From DAORHV01 sp964448405 (lineage in GTDB: Bacteria > Patescibacteriota > Gracilibacteria > Peribacterales > Peribacteraceae): 10,045 bases of DNA. Below, one piece after another: positions 1-6,679 of the stretch. The DNA lies in assembly GCA_964448405.1 (NCBI GenBank), contig CAYUVW010000037.1, positions 1 through 10,045 of the forward strand, read 5' to 3'. Each line of letters begins with the position of its first letter. The first letter of the stretch is position 1. The translations under genes were made by a program, and so were the position numbers. The notes below the pieces were generated by a model. That model searched no databases, was not told the origin of the DNA, and worked only from the letters and a program-made list of their open reading frames with translations.

Positions 1-27
1 AGCCGGACCGCCGCGCGACGTTTTTCC

Positions 28-49
28 TCCACTTTTTTAAAAAAGTGGA
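28..49. repeat. Perfect AT-core palindrome, related to 6722-6746
   Basis: A 22-base perfect inverted repeat: arm TCCACTTTTTT followed directly by AAAAAAGTGGA. It would fold as a hairpin with a TTAA tip. Read on the minus strand, the arm is preceded by a CTTTCTTCCTT pyrimidine run. The copy at 6722-6746 has the same TCCACTTTTT arm, a similar pyrimidine run and a different centre. It may be the end of an upstream transcription unit or a dispersed repeat. No clean T-tract follows on either strand, so I do not call it a terminator. Confidence 0.6.
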
Positions 50-128
50 AAGGAAGAAAGTCCAGGGTATGTAGCCCGACATGTCGTAATCCTCGTCAAA
101 AGGTCTTTCCCGCCCTTGTCCAATTCCC

Positions 129-134
129 TATACT
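129..134 (+). promoter_or_regulatory. Possible -10 element for fusA
   Basis: The hexamer TATACT is close to the sigma70 consensus TATAAT and lies about 65 bases before the chosen fusA start. The best -35 candidate at the right spacing (CTTTCC, 105-110) is poor. A second weak -10-like hexamer, TACATT (180-185), lies nearer the start codon. Which, if either, is used cannot be told from sequence alone. Confidence 0.25.
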
Positions 135-199
135 GCCCCGGCAGCCTGATTTTAGGGCGAGCGCCCTCGGGCGTTTTCATACATTTTCTCTCTACTGGT

Positions 200-2308
200 A
201 TGGACCTGAAGAACGTACGCAATATTGGCATCATTGCCCACATCGATGCCGGCAAAACCACGACCTCCGAGCGTGTGCTCTTCTACACCGGAAAGAACTA
301 CAAAATCGGTGAAGTGCACGAAGGCGAAGCAACCATGGACTGGATGGAACAGGAGCAGGAGCGCGGTATTACCATCACTTCCGCTGCTACGCAGTGTATG
401 TGGAAGAGCAAGTTCCAGGGCCAGGACGTTACCATCACCATCAACCTCATCGACACTCCGGGTCACGTGGACTTCACGGCCGAGGTCGAGCGCTCTCTGC
501 GCGTTCTGGACGGCGGCGTGGCCGTGTTCGACGGATCGCAGGGTGTTGAGCCTCAGTCCGAGACCGTGTGGCGCCAGGCCGACAAGTACGGCGTTCCACG
601 CGTTGCATTCGTGAACAAAATGGACAAGATCGGTGGCGACTTCTACATGTCGCTCAACAGCATTCACGAGCGCCTTTCCAAGAGCGCAGTCGCCATTCAG
701 CTCCCGGTTGGAGCCGAGAACGATTTCAAGGCCATCATCGACCTCGTTGAAGAGGAGATGGTCACTTTCGAAGGCGAGCACGGAGAGAAGCACGTTCACC
801 ACCCGATTCCAGACGACATGAAAGAGAAGGTTGCCGAATACCGCAAAATCATGATGGAAAAGGCTGCCGAAGGCGCCAGCGAAGAGCTCATGGACAAGTT
901 CTTGACCAACGGAACCCTCACCAAGGAAGAGCTGAAATTGGCACTGCGCCAGGGTACGGTTGCCGGCAAGACGTTCCCAGTGCTGTGCGGCTCCTCGCTG
1001 CAGAACATGGGTGTGCAGCTTGTGCTCGACGCCGTCGTCAACTACCTGCCCTCGCCGCTCGACGTTCCGCCGAACAAAGGCAAGAACCCCGACACCGGCG
1101 AAGAGGAAGTCCGCAAGCCGACCAACGACGAGCCCCTTTCCTGCTTGGCATTCAAAATTGCCACCGACCCATTCGTCGGCAAGCTGACGTTCATCCGCGT
1201 GTATTCCGGCGTTCTCACTTCCGGTACGTATCTGTACAACAGCCGTAACGGTCGCAAGGAGCGCATTGGACGCTTGGTCCGCATGCACGCCAACAACCGC
1301 CAGGAAATTCAGAGCATCGAGGCCGGCGACATCGGAGCCGCCATCGGTCTGAAGGAAACCCGCACCGGCGACACGCTGTGCGATGAAACCAAGCCGATCT
1401 TGCTGGAAAGCATCACCTTCGCCGAGCCGGTTATCTCGCTCGCCATTGAGCCGAAGACCAAGGCCGACCAAGAGAAAATGGGTATGGCTCTGCAGAAGCT
1501 GACTGAAGAAGATCCGACCCTGCGCGTAAAGACCGACGATGAAACCGGCCAGACGATTTTGTCCGGAATGGGTGAATTGCACCTGGATATCATCATGGAT
1601 CGCATGCGCCGTGAATTCAAAGTCGAATCCACGTCCGGCAAGCCGCAGGTCGCGTACCGCGAGACCATTCAGAAGCCCGTCGAGCACGAAGAGAAGTACT
1701 CGAAGCAGACCGGTGGACGCGGTCAGTTCGGACACGTGTTGTTTACGGCCACGCCGCAGCCGACTCCGGGTATGGGCTACGAATTCGTCAACAGCGTTGT
1801 TGGTGGACGCATTCCGCGCGAGTTCATTGCTCCGTGCGACAAGGGCTTCCAAGAAGGCTTGTCCCGTGGAGTATTGGCCGGATTCCCGATGGTGGACATC
1901 AAGGTCGAGCTCACCGACGGCAGCTACCACGATGTCGACTCGTCCGAAATGGCCTTCAAGATGTGTGCTTCCATCGGTATTCAGGCAGCCTGCCGCCGTG
2001 CCGACCCCGTATTGCTTGAGCCGATCATGAAAGTTGAGGTCGTAAGCCCCGAGGATTACTTCGGAGACGTCATGGGTGACATCAGCGCACGCCGCGGTCT
2101 TATCAAGGAAACAGGATCCCGCGGTATGGCCAAGACCATCACGGCCGACGTGCCGCTGGCAGCCATGTTCGGTTACGCAACCGATCTGCGCTCCATGAGC
2201 CAGGGCCGCGCCAGCTACGCCATGGAACCGAGTCACTACGCCAAAGTCCCGAAGAACGTTGCCGACGAAGTCATCGCCTCTCGCGGCGGAACGGCAGCAG
2301 CCCGCTAA
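200..2308 (+). CDS. fusA: Elongation factor G
   Basis: EF-G is the translational GTPase that drives tRNA-mRNA translocation on the ribosome and, with RRF, ribosome recycling. From the ATG at 200 the product is 702 residues, a normal EF-G length. The GTPase motifs are intact: AHIDAGKT (about 13-20), RGITIT (55-60), DTPGH (85-89) and NKMD (139-142). Domain II follows (FVGKLTFIRVYSG region), then domains III to V with GMGELHLDI and TGGRGQFGHV and a typical C-terminal FGYATDLRS stretch. The frame is open upstream to a TTG at 116, but those 28 residues are not EF-G-like, and MDLKNVRNIG is the usual EF-G beginning. No Shine-Dalgarno sequence is visible. No rpsL, rpsG or tuf is adjacent on the right, and the gene has its own terminator, so it seems to end its transcription unit here. 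Confidence 0.97.
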   Translation: MDLKNVRNIGIIAHIDAGKTTTSERVLFYTGKNYKIGEVHEGEATMDWMEQEQERGITITSAATQCMWKSKFQGQDVTITINLIDTPGHVDFTAEVERSLRVLDGGVAVFDGSQGVEPQSETVWRQADKYGVPRVAFVNKMDKIGGDFYMSLNSIHERLSKSAVAIQLPVGAENDFKAIIDLVEEEMVTFEGEHGEKHVHHPIPDDMKEKVAEYRKIMMEKAAEGASEELMDKFLTNGTLTKEELKLALRQGTVAGKTFPVLCGSSLQNMGVQLVLDAVVNYLPSPLDVPPNKGKNPDTGEEEVRKPTNDEPLSCLAFKIATDPFVGKLTFIRVYSGVLTSGTYLYNSRNGRKERIGRLVRMHANNRQEIQSIEAGDIGAAIGLKETRTGDTLCDETKPILLESITFAEPVISLAIEPKTKADQEKMGMALQKLTEEDPTLRVKTDDETGQTILSGMGELHLDIIMDRMRREFKVESTSGKPQVAYRETIQKPVEHEEKYSKQTGGRGQFGHVLFTATPQPTPGMGYEFVNSVVGGRIPREFIAPCDKGFQEGLSRGVLAGFPMVDIKVELTDGSYHDVDSSEMAFKMCASIGIQAACRRADPVLLEPIMKVEVVSPEDYFGDVMGDISARRGLIKETGSRGMAKTITADVPLAAMFGYATDLRSMSQGRASYAMEPSHYAKVPKNVADEVIASRGGTAAAR

Positions 2309-2320
2309 TCATCTCGTTTT

Positions 2321-3274
2321 CTACGAAACGGTGTCCGAGTGCAGAACTGCATCGGATGCCGTTTCTTTGTTGGCATGTCGAGTCGAGGCTGTAATTTGGA
2401 GTGCCTGCAGAAGCTGATTGGCCTTCGGCGAACGCAGTATGTCGCGGATCGGACTTTTGGAGCGCGCCACAATCAGATCACCGTTTGCGCGGCCGGATGA
2501 ATGAATATGCACGGCGTCTTCGGGCCGCAGGATGCTTTGCAGCTGTGCCAGTGTCCGGGCGGCGAAGCCGGAGGTTTCCGGATTGTCGAATGGCGAGAGC
2601 ACCAGTGTTCCGTCCTCGTCGAGCAGGCCGTATGCTCGCGTGAAGGCACCCAGGTAGTCGCCCGAATGACGGAACGGTCCGTTGTCTTCGGTGATCAGCT
2701 GGTAGCGGTCGCTGGTCTCGAACGTGGAGAAATCGGCGATGTGCTGGAGGTCGGCGATCGGTTCATTGGTTTCATCGAATGCGCGCACCATTTCGTGGTG
2801 CTGCAGCTCCATGAGGGTGATCAGATCCAATGAAATTCCTGCACCGCGGATCTTGCGCGCAGTGGATTCTTGCAATGCTCCACAGGTGTTTCGTATTGCG
2901 TTCTGAGCATGTTCAATGAGTTGTATCGAGCCCATTCTCAGCCGCAAAAACGGGTTGAACTCGGTCAGTCCGACCGTATGGAGCGTCGGTGCGGTCCGCA
3001 TGCTTTTCAGTTCACCGGAAGCACGTCCGACGCCCGGGCCCATTTCCAGGCATTTCCAGGCTTGGCCGCGTGCGGCATAGCAATGAAGGGCGATCGAGCG
3101 CGATACCTCGCGTAACTCACGCGTGTTGGAACCGTCCAGTCCGTGGCTGAAATGCGAATAGAAGTCATCCTTTACCTTGCCATGCCGACGGATCAGTCCT
3201 TCAGCCTCTGCCAGGCGTATCCCTTGTTCATATGCGTCCAGCCAATGCCGTTCGTGAAGATCGAGTGTTTTCAT
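2321..3274 (-). CDS. SAM-dependent class I methyltransferase-like protein
   Basis: A 317-residue protein with the features of a Rossmann-fold (class I) methyltransferase. The SAM-binding motif I is CLEMGPGVGRASG (about 75-87), with a post-I acidic strand VGLTEFNP (101-108). Later, RYQLITEDNGPF (190-201) and a predicted strand GTLVLSPF (222-229) match the 'D-x-I ... G-G-x-L' core of the fold. The N-terminal 70 residues are mostly helical and charged. The substrate cannot be named. The start is the ATG at 3272-3274 (MKTLDLHERH), 13-20 bases after a plausible transcription start. The gene is convergent with fusA and divergent from the regulator at 3419, so it is probably monocistronic. The last codons double as the fusA terminator hairpin. 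A 10-base tandem duplication lies at motif I (3041-3060). Confidence 0.7.
   Translation of the reverse strand: MKTLDLHERHWLDAYEQGIRLAEAEGLIRRHGKVKDDFYSHFSHGLDGSNTRELREVSRSIALHCYAARGQAWKCLEMGPGVGRASGELKSMRTAPTLHTVGLTEFNPFLRLRMGSIQLIEHAQNAIRNTCGALQESTARKIRGAGISLDLITLMELQHHEMVRAFDETNEPIADLQHIADFSTFETSDRYQLITEDNGPFRHSGDYLGAFTRAYGLLDEDGTLVLSPFDNPETSGFAARTLAQLQSILRPEDAVHIHSSGRANGDLIVARSKSPIRDILRSPKANQLLQALQITASTRHANKETASDAVLHSDTVS
2326..2369 (+). terminator. Intrinsic terminator of fusA
   Basis: An arm starting AAACGG (2326) pairs through TGCA to a GAAC loop (2344-2347), then back through TGCATCGGATGCC to CCGTTT (2359-2364). The stem has about 17 pairs with one wobble and small irregularities. A T-rich tail (TTTCTTTGTT) follows, starting inside the stem. 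It lies 17 bases past the fusA stop. On the minus strand no T-tract follows the hairpin, so it acts mainly on fusA. The whole hairpin lies inside the last codons of the convergent gene 2321-3274. Confidence 0.85.
3041..3060. repeat. 10-base tandem duplication inside motif I codons
   Basis: CATTTCCAGG occurs twice in direct succession. On the coding (minus) strand it encodes WKCLEM, just ahead of the SAM-binding GPGVG. Ten bases is not a multiple of three, so loss or gain of one unit would shift the frame at the core of the enzyme. The present two-copy form keeps the frame. Confidence 0.8.
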
Positions 3275-3292
3275 GTACGAAAGAAGGGGCCA

Positions 3293-3320
3293 TTTTTATG
3301 GCTTTGCTCTGGTATGGCAA
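3293..3320 (-). promoter_or_regulatory. Possible promoter of the methyltransferase-like gene
   Basis: On the minus strand, TTGCCA (3320-3315) and TAAAAA (3298-3293) are separated by 16 bases, with the start codon 18 bases past the -10. The -10 lies inside a short inverted repeat (GCCAT at 3289-3293, ATGGC at 3298-3302), which could be a small operator or chance. Both hexamers are imperfect. Confidence 0.35.
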
Positions 3321-3365
3321 GTTTTTCAAGAGCATGCCCTTTTCTTGTATCATCGAAATAATACA

Positions 3366-3393
3366 TTGACATGAGATCATCGGTGGGTACAAT
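3366..3393 (+). promoter_or_regulatory. Strong sigma70-type promoter of the regulator-hisG unit
   Basis: A perfect -35 TTGACA (3366-3371) lies 16 bases before TACAAT (3388-3393). Expected transcription start is near 3400, about 19 bases before the ATG at 3419. This argues against the in-frame ATG at 3371, which lies inside the promoter. The heptamer ATCATCG occurs at 3349-3355, upstream of the -35, and again at 3376-3382 within the spacer. As the first gene encodes a TrpR-type repressor, these could be operator half-sites, but that is a guess. Confidence 0.65.
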
Positions 3394-3418
3394 GCGGTTC
3401 CACACTCTTCTTTATCCT

Positions 3419-3853
3419 ATGTCCAAGCGACGCTTCACCGAAGATGCCTTCCGCAAGGAACCGTGGTTCCGCGCGCTGTGCGCTGCAATCAGCTCGTGCA
3501 AGAACGAGCAGGAGGTTGCGGATTTTTTGCGCGATATCGGTACGTTGAGCGAGCTGCAGGCATGGAGCGAGCGTTTCGAGGTCGCCAAACAACTGACGCA
3601 GGGCACGACCTATCGCGAGATTGCCAAGAGCACCGGCGCCAGCACCACGACCGTCACCCGTGTGGCCAAGTTTTTGGAGAACGGTGAAGGCGGCTATCGC
3701 AAAGTCCTGAACGCACACCGGCATCATCGCATGGTCTCGCCGCGTGCACCGCAACAAACAGAAGTCGGGCATGCCGAGACCCAGCAGCAGACTCCCAGTG
3801 GGGAGCGGCCGGCATCCGTCTTGCAGAAGTATCTGGAGCGCGCGAAGAAATAG
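3419..3853 (+). CDS. TrpR-superfamily (YerC/YecD-type) regulator
   Basis: A 144-residue DNA-binding protein of the TrpR/YerC-YecD family. The helical core spans about residues 5-95, with the family's patterns LRDIGTLSELQAWSER (38-52) and the helix-turn-helix TYREIAKSTGASTTTVTRVA (64-83), then the typical FLENGEGGY end (85-93). Residues 96-144 form a basic, Gln-rich tail not expected in the core family. I start at the ATG at 3419 (MSKRRFTEDAF) because the in-frame ATG at 3371 overlaps the promoter and its extra residues are not family-like. Some TrpR-type relatives control histidine genes in other bacteria. The gene sits 72 bases upstream of a HisG-containing protein on the same strand, so autoregulation and control of hisG are likely inferences. 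The ligand is unknown. Confidence 0.85.
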   Translation: MSKRRFTEDAFRKEPWFRALCAAISSCKNEQEVADFLRDIGTLSELQAWSERFEVAKQLTQGTTYREIAKSTGASTTTVTRVAKFLENGEGGYRKVLNAHRHHRMVSPRAPQQTEVGHAETQQQTPSGERPASVLQKYLERAKK

Positions 3854-3876
3854 CTCTCCTCTCGGTGTCGCCCACT

Positions 3877-3901
3877 CTCCACTCGGAGGGTTTTCCTTTT
3901 T
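3877..3901 (+). promoter_or_regulatory. Weak hairpin plus T-rich run before hisG
   Basis: Between the regulator and hisG, CTCC-ACTC-GGAG (3877-3888) is followed by GG and a T-rich run (3891-3901). An alternative pairing CCTC (3858-3861) with GAGG (3886-3889) competes with it. This could be a leaky terminator or attenuator inside the operon, but the stems are only four pairs long. Confidence 0.2.
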
Positions 3902-3925
3902 GCATCCACCCTTCCTCACTACACC

Positions 3926-5644
3926 ATGAAAAATCAGAATAACAAGCAGGTCATCCTGCTTCCCAAAGGCGCCGTCACCGAAGGCAAAGATTCGCGTAAC
4001 CCCGTCTTGGATCTGCTCACCCGCGCCGGATACGACAAGATCCGTGCTGGATTCGACCCCAAAGCCCGCAACCGCACCGACGAAGTGACCCAGGGTGACT
4101 TCGTGTTCCGTGCCGTGAAGGGCGCGCCAGCGCTGGCCGCCCAGTTCGAACTCTTCCGCGACGAGAACGTTGGCATCCTCACCGGTTCCGACATCGTCGG
4201 CGAAGCCGACCAGCGTGCTCGGCAGTACGGCGTGCGTGCCGATATCAGTAGGCTCCTTAGTCTGGGCATCGGCCCGTGCACGCTCCAGCTGCTGGCGCCC
4301 GATGAACAGCGCGTGTTCTCGCCCGAGGACGTGGATGGCCGCCTGATCTTCACTAAATATCCTTACCTCGGCCGCAGCGTCCTGCGTGCTTCCGGCCGCA
4401 ACGCCGCCATCCGCACCTCCGACGGCGCCGACACGCGCGTCACCGAATACCGCTCCAACATGCCTGGCCGCAGCATCGGCGCACTGGAGATCGTGGGTAC
4501 CGGCGAAACCGCTCGCGCCAACCGCCTGCAAATCGTGGGCAACGACGTCTTCCCGTATCCATCGGGCGCCGACATGGACATGCCGTACCTGAACCTGTTG
4601 GATATCCGCACCGATCTGTTCATGACCAACGCCGGGCGCATTTCGCAGCGCTCGCGCCAGATGCTCCGCGAACTGGGTCTGGCGCTGGAGTCCGCCAAGG
4701 AAACCAGTCAGTACGTGGCGTTCACCTTCAATATCCCCGCCGATCAGGTGAACCACTTCGCCGACCTGGGCATGAAAGGTCCGTCCATCATGGGTGTGGC
4801 CACCCGCGACGGCAGTGCATGGCGGGCTCTGCAGGTCTACGCACCCATCGCCAGAAAGAATGCAATGCGTGCCGAACTCATGAGGCGCGGCGCTCAGGAC
4901 CTGAGCGTCGGCGAGACGTTGCTGGTGGAGGTGGCCGCCGATAAATCCGAGGTACTGGCCGCGTTGCCGTTCGACACCGACGGCGTTCCGGAAGCCGCCG
5001 AAGCCCCGGACCGCTGCGGCGAGATCGGTGCTTGGCTGATGGGTCTGCGCGGTACCATTGCTCAGCGCGCTGCCACTATGAACGATCCGCTGGCCAAGCC
5101 GTCATCGACCATCGACGCGTTGAAGCAGGGGTTGCGCTTCTGCGTGGACCGCTATGGCGTGGAAATGGCTGAACTCTCCAAGGCCGTCCGCACCGGCAGT
5201 CGCGACGAAATCATCGCCGAGGCTGGCCAAGCCGTGTACTGGCTGATGGTGGCGCTGCAGTCTCGCGGCATTCCGTTCGAGCGTGTCATCGGCGATATGG
5301 AGCGGCCGGAGAAAGACGAGCCGCTCGACGAGATTCCCGATCTCATGACCGAACCCGACTGGACGGCTGAACTGCAAGCCAACGTCCGCCGCATCCGCGA
5401 AGCCGTGAAAACCGGCGATCTCTTCGAGCTCAACGGCATGGGGTACCTGCTGAATGAAGGTGTGAACAACGCATCCGTGGCGCTGGTTGACCGCTCCACC
5501 GAACTGAATACCGCTTTCCGCGCCAAGGGCGCCGATGTCCGTGCCGCCACCGAGGCCGCAGATGCACTCACCGGAATCATCTGTCTGTGCGAACTTGCCG
5601 GCGTGAACTTCGACGAGGTCATGGACAAAGAGATGGGCAAATAG
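3926..5644 (+). CDS. hisG: HisG (long form) fused to two HisE/MazG-like domains
   Basis: HisG joins ATP and PRPP to give phosphoribosyl-ATP, step 1 of histidine synthesis. HisE hydrolyses that product to phosphoribosyl-AMP, step 2. Residues 1-252 resemble the HisG catalytic core: FVFRAVKGAP (59-68), VGILTGSDIVGE (82-93), LGIGPCTLQLLAP (113-125), RLIFTKYP (139-146) and the PRPP loop EIVGTGETARAN (188-199), with E188 where Asp is usual. Residues 258-337 match the HisG regulatory (ACT-like) domain. Residues 366-460 align with HisE, from a TIAQRAATMNDP start to GIPFERVIGDMER. They keep E413, E416 and E432 but have V412 for a usual Glu and Q435 for the usual Asp. Residues 478-572 are a second, weaker copy keeping E543 and D546 but lacking the ExxE pair. 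Normal long HisG is about 280-300 residues. HisE is more often fused to HisI. ribD follows 39 bases on. No other his gene is in view, so the role is uncertain. Confidence 0.85.
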   Translation: MKNQNNKQVILLPKGAVTEGKDSRNPVLDLLTRAGYDKIRAGFDPKARNRTDEVTQGDFVFRAVKGAPALAAQFELFRDENVGILTGSDIVGEADQRARQYGVRADISRLLSLGIGPCTLQLLAPDEQRVFSPEDVDGRLIFTKYPYLGRSVLRASGRNAAIRTSDGADTRVTEYRSNMPGRSIGALEIVGTGETARANRLQIVGNDVFPYPSGADMDMPYLNLLDIRTDLFMTNAGRISQRSRQMLRELGLALESAKETSQYVAFTFNIPADQVNHFADLGMKGPSIMGVATRDGSAWRALQVYAPIARKNAMRAELMRRGAQDLSVGETLLVEVAADKSEVLAALPFDTDGVPEAAEAPDRCGEIGAWLMGLRGTIAQRAATMNDPLAKPSSTIDALKQGLRFCVDRYGVEMAELSKAVRTGSRDEIIAEAGQAVYWLMVALQSRGIPFERVIGDMERPEKDEPLDEIPDLMTEPDWTAELQANVRRIREAVKTGDLFELNGMGYLLNEGVNNASVALVDRSTELNTAFRAKGADVRAATEAADALTGIICLCELAGVNFDEVMDKEMGK

Positions 5645-5651
5645 CGTATTC

Positions 5652-5677
5652 GCCCGGACTCCGGGCAATGGTAGGCT
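5652..5677 (+). promoter_or_regulatory. Small hairpin and extended -10 before ribD
   Basis: GCCCGG-ACT-CCGGGC (5652-5666) is a perfect 6-pair hairpin without a T-tract, so it is unlikely to terminate by itself. Next comes TGG-TAGGCT (5669-5677), which has the TGn extended -10 form and ends six bases before the ribD ATG. If used, it would give a leaderless ribD transcript. Otherwise ribD is simply read through from hisG. Confidence 0.35.
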
Positions 5678-5683
5678 GCACTC

Positions 5684-6679
5684 ATGACCGATGCCGAGTG
5701 CATGCGCCGTTGCCTGGAGCTCGCCGAACGCGGGCGCTGTGTTGTTGGCAACGGAGCCATGGTCGGTGCGGTGTTGGTCCGCAGCGGCAAGGTCATTGCC
5801 GAAGGCTTTCATAAGGGATTCGGAAAACCCCACGCCGAGCGTCAGTTACTGGAAAAGTTTGAACAAAAAATTGATTCAACAGATACGCTCTACGTGAATT
5901 TGGAACCCTGCGTGGCACACAAAACCAAGAAGAATCCGCCGTGCTCGGACATCATTCTGGAAAAGGGGATCAAGCGCGTGGTCTACGGCATGCTCGACCC
6001 CGATCCGCGCGTGGCCGGGAAGGGGATTGCCCAACTCAGGAAGGCCGGCATCCAAGTTCTTGGGCCGGTGTTGCCGGGAGAATGCCTGCGCTTGAATCGC
6101 GGTTTTGTCTCCGCACGAACAAAGCACCGTCCGTGGATTACGCTCAAACGTGCACAAGCACGAGATGGCTCCATTGCCAATCCGGACGGCAGTTTTTTGA
6201 AGATTACGAACAAGGCACAAGACACCTGGTCGCATACGTTCCTGCGCGCCAAGCACGATGCGATTCTGATTGGCGTCGGCACTGCACTCGCCGACAATCC
6301 ACACTTAACCATTCGTCATTGCCAAGCCGGGTATCAGCCATGGCGTATTATTCTGGATTCCGGCTTACGGATGCCGATGACGGCGCATCTTGTGCAAGAT
6401 ACATTCGCCGCAAGAACCATCGTCATCACCAGGCCGCGCCTTGGTCGTATTCCCAGTTCCGTGATTCCTATTTTGCAGGCCCGCGGCGTTCGGGTGCTGC
6501 AGGTGAAGCATGGCAAGGACGGCGTTGATTTGCCCTCGCTGTGGAACGTGCTGCTGACGCCGAATGGCGACTACCACGGTCTTACGAGCATTCTTGTTGA
6601 GGGTGGCGTAAAGACGTGGGCGACCTTTACGAAGGCGGGATGTGTGGATGAGGAGGTGACGTTGATGGGACAAGGTTGA
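5684..6679 (+). CDS. ribD: RibD: diaminohydroxyphosphoribosylaminopyrimidine deaminase / reductase, short C-terminus
   Basis: RibD deaminates and then reduces the GTP-derived pyrimidine nucleotide in riboflavin synthesis. The cytidine-deaminase-like half (about 1-140) has HAE (50-52) and EPC (74-76) ... PPC (85-87), then LDPDPRVAGKG (104-114). The two zinc cysteines (C76, C87) are ten residues apart; the usual RibD spacing is eight (EPCxHxGxTPPC). The NPxVG stretch is also changed to NGAMVG. The reductase half (149-331) keeps LRAKHDAILIGVGT (187-200), DNPHLT (204-209), LDSGLRMP (224-231) and SILVEGG (302-308). The protein stops at VDEEVTLMGQG. Family members normally continue with a PKLLG-type strand and about 20-40 more residues. 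No other frame restores that tail. The start is the ATG at 5684, 39 bases after hisG. No ribA, ribE or ribH is in the window. Activity of the clipped protein is uncertain. Confidence 0.85.
   Translation: MTDAECMRRCLELAERGRCVVGNGAMVGAVLVRSGKVIAEGFHKGFGKPHAERQLLEKFEQKIDSTDTLYVNLEPCVAHKTKKNPPCSDIILEKGIKRVVYGMLDPDPRVAGKGIAQLRKAGIQVLGPVLPGECLRLNRGFVSARTKHRPWITLKRAQARDGSIANPDGSFLKITNKAQDTWSHTFLRAKHDAILIGVGTALADNPHLTIRHCQAGYQPWRIILDSGLRMPMTAHLVQDTFAARTIVITRPRLGRIPSSVIPILQARGVRVLQVKHGKDGVDLPSLWNVLLTPNGDYHGLTSILVEGGVKTWATFTKAGCVDEEVTLMGQG

Noticed and set aside
116..199. N-terminal extension of EF-G from TTG at 116
   Set aside because: The extra 28 residues are not EF-G-like and include leader DNA. 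MDLKNVRN at 200 is the usual start.
152..2236. 694-codon open frame on the minus strand opposite fusA
   Set aside because: It mirrors the EF-G codons, has no recognisable domain, and its residue make-up is what an antisense frame of a GC-rich gene gives.
3377..4756. 459-codon minus-strand frame across the regulator and hisG
   Set aside because: It runs antisense over two well-supported genes and their spacer, and shows no family pattern.
5684..6679. Frameshift as the cause of the short RibD end
   Set aside because: Neither other frame after 6660 gives the expected PKLLG-type tail, so a simple one-base error does not explain it.
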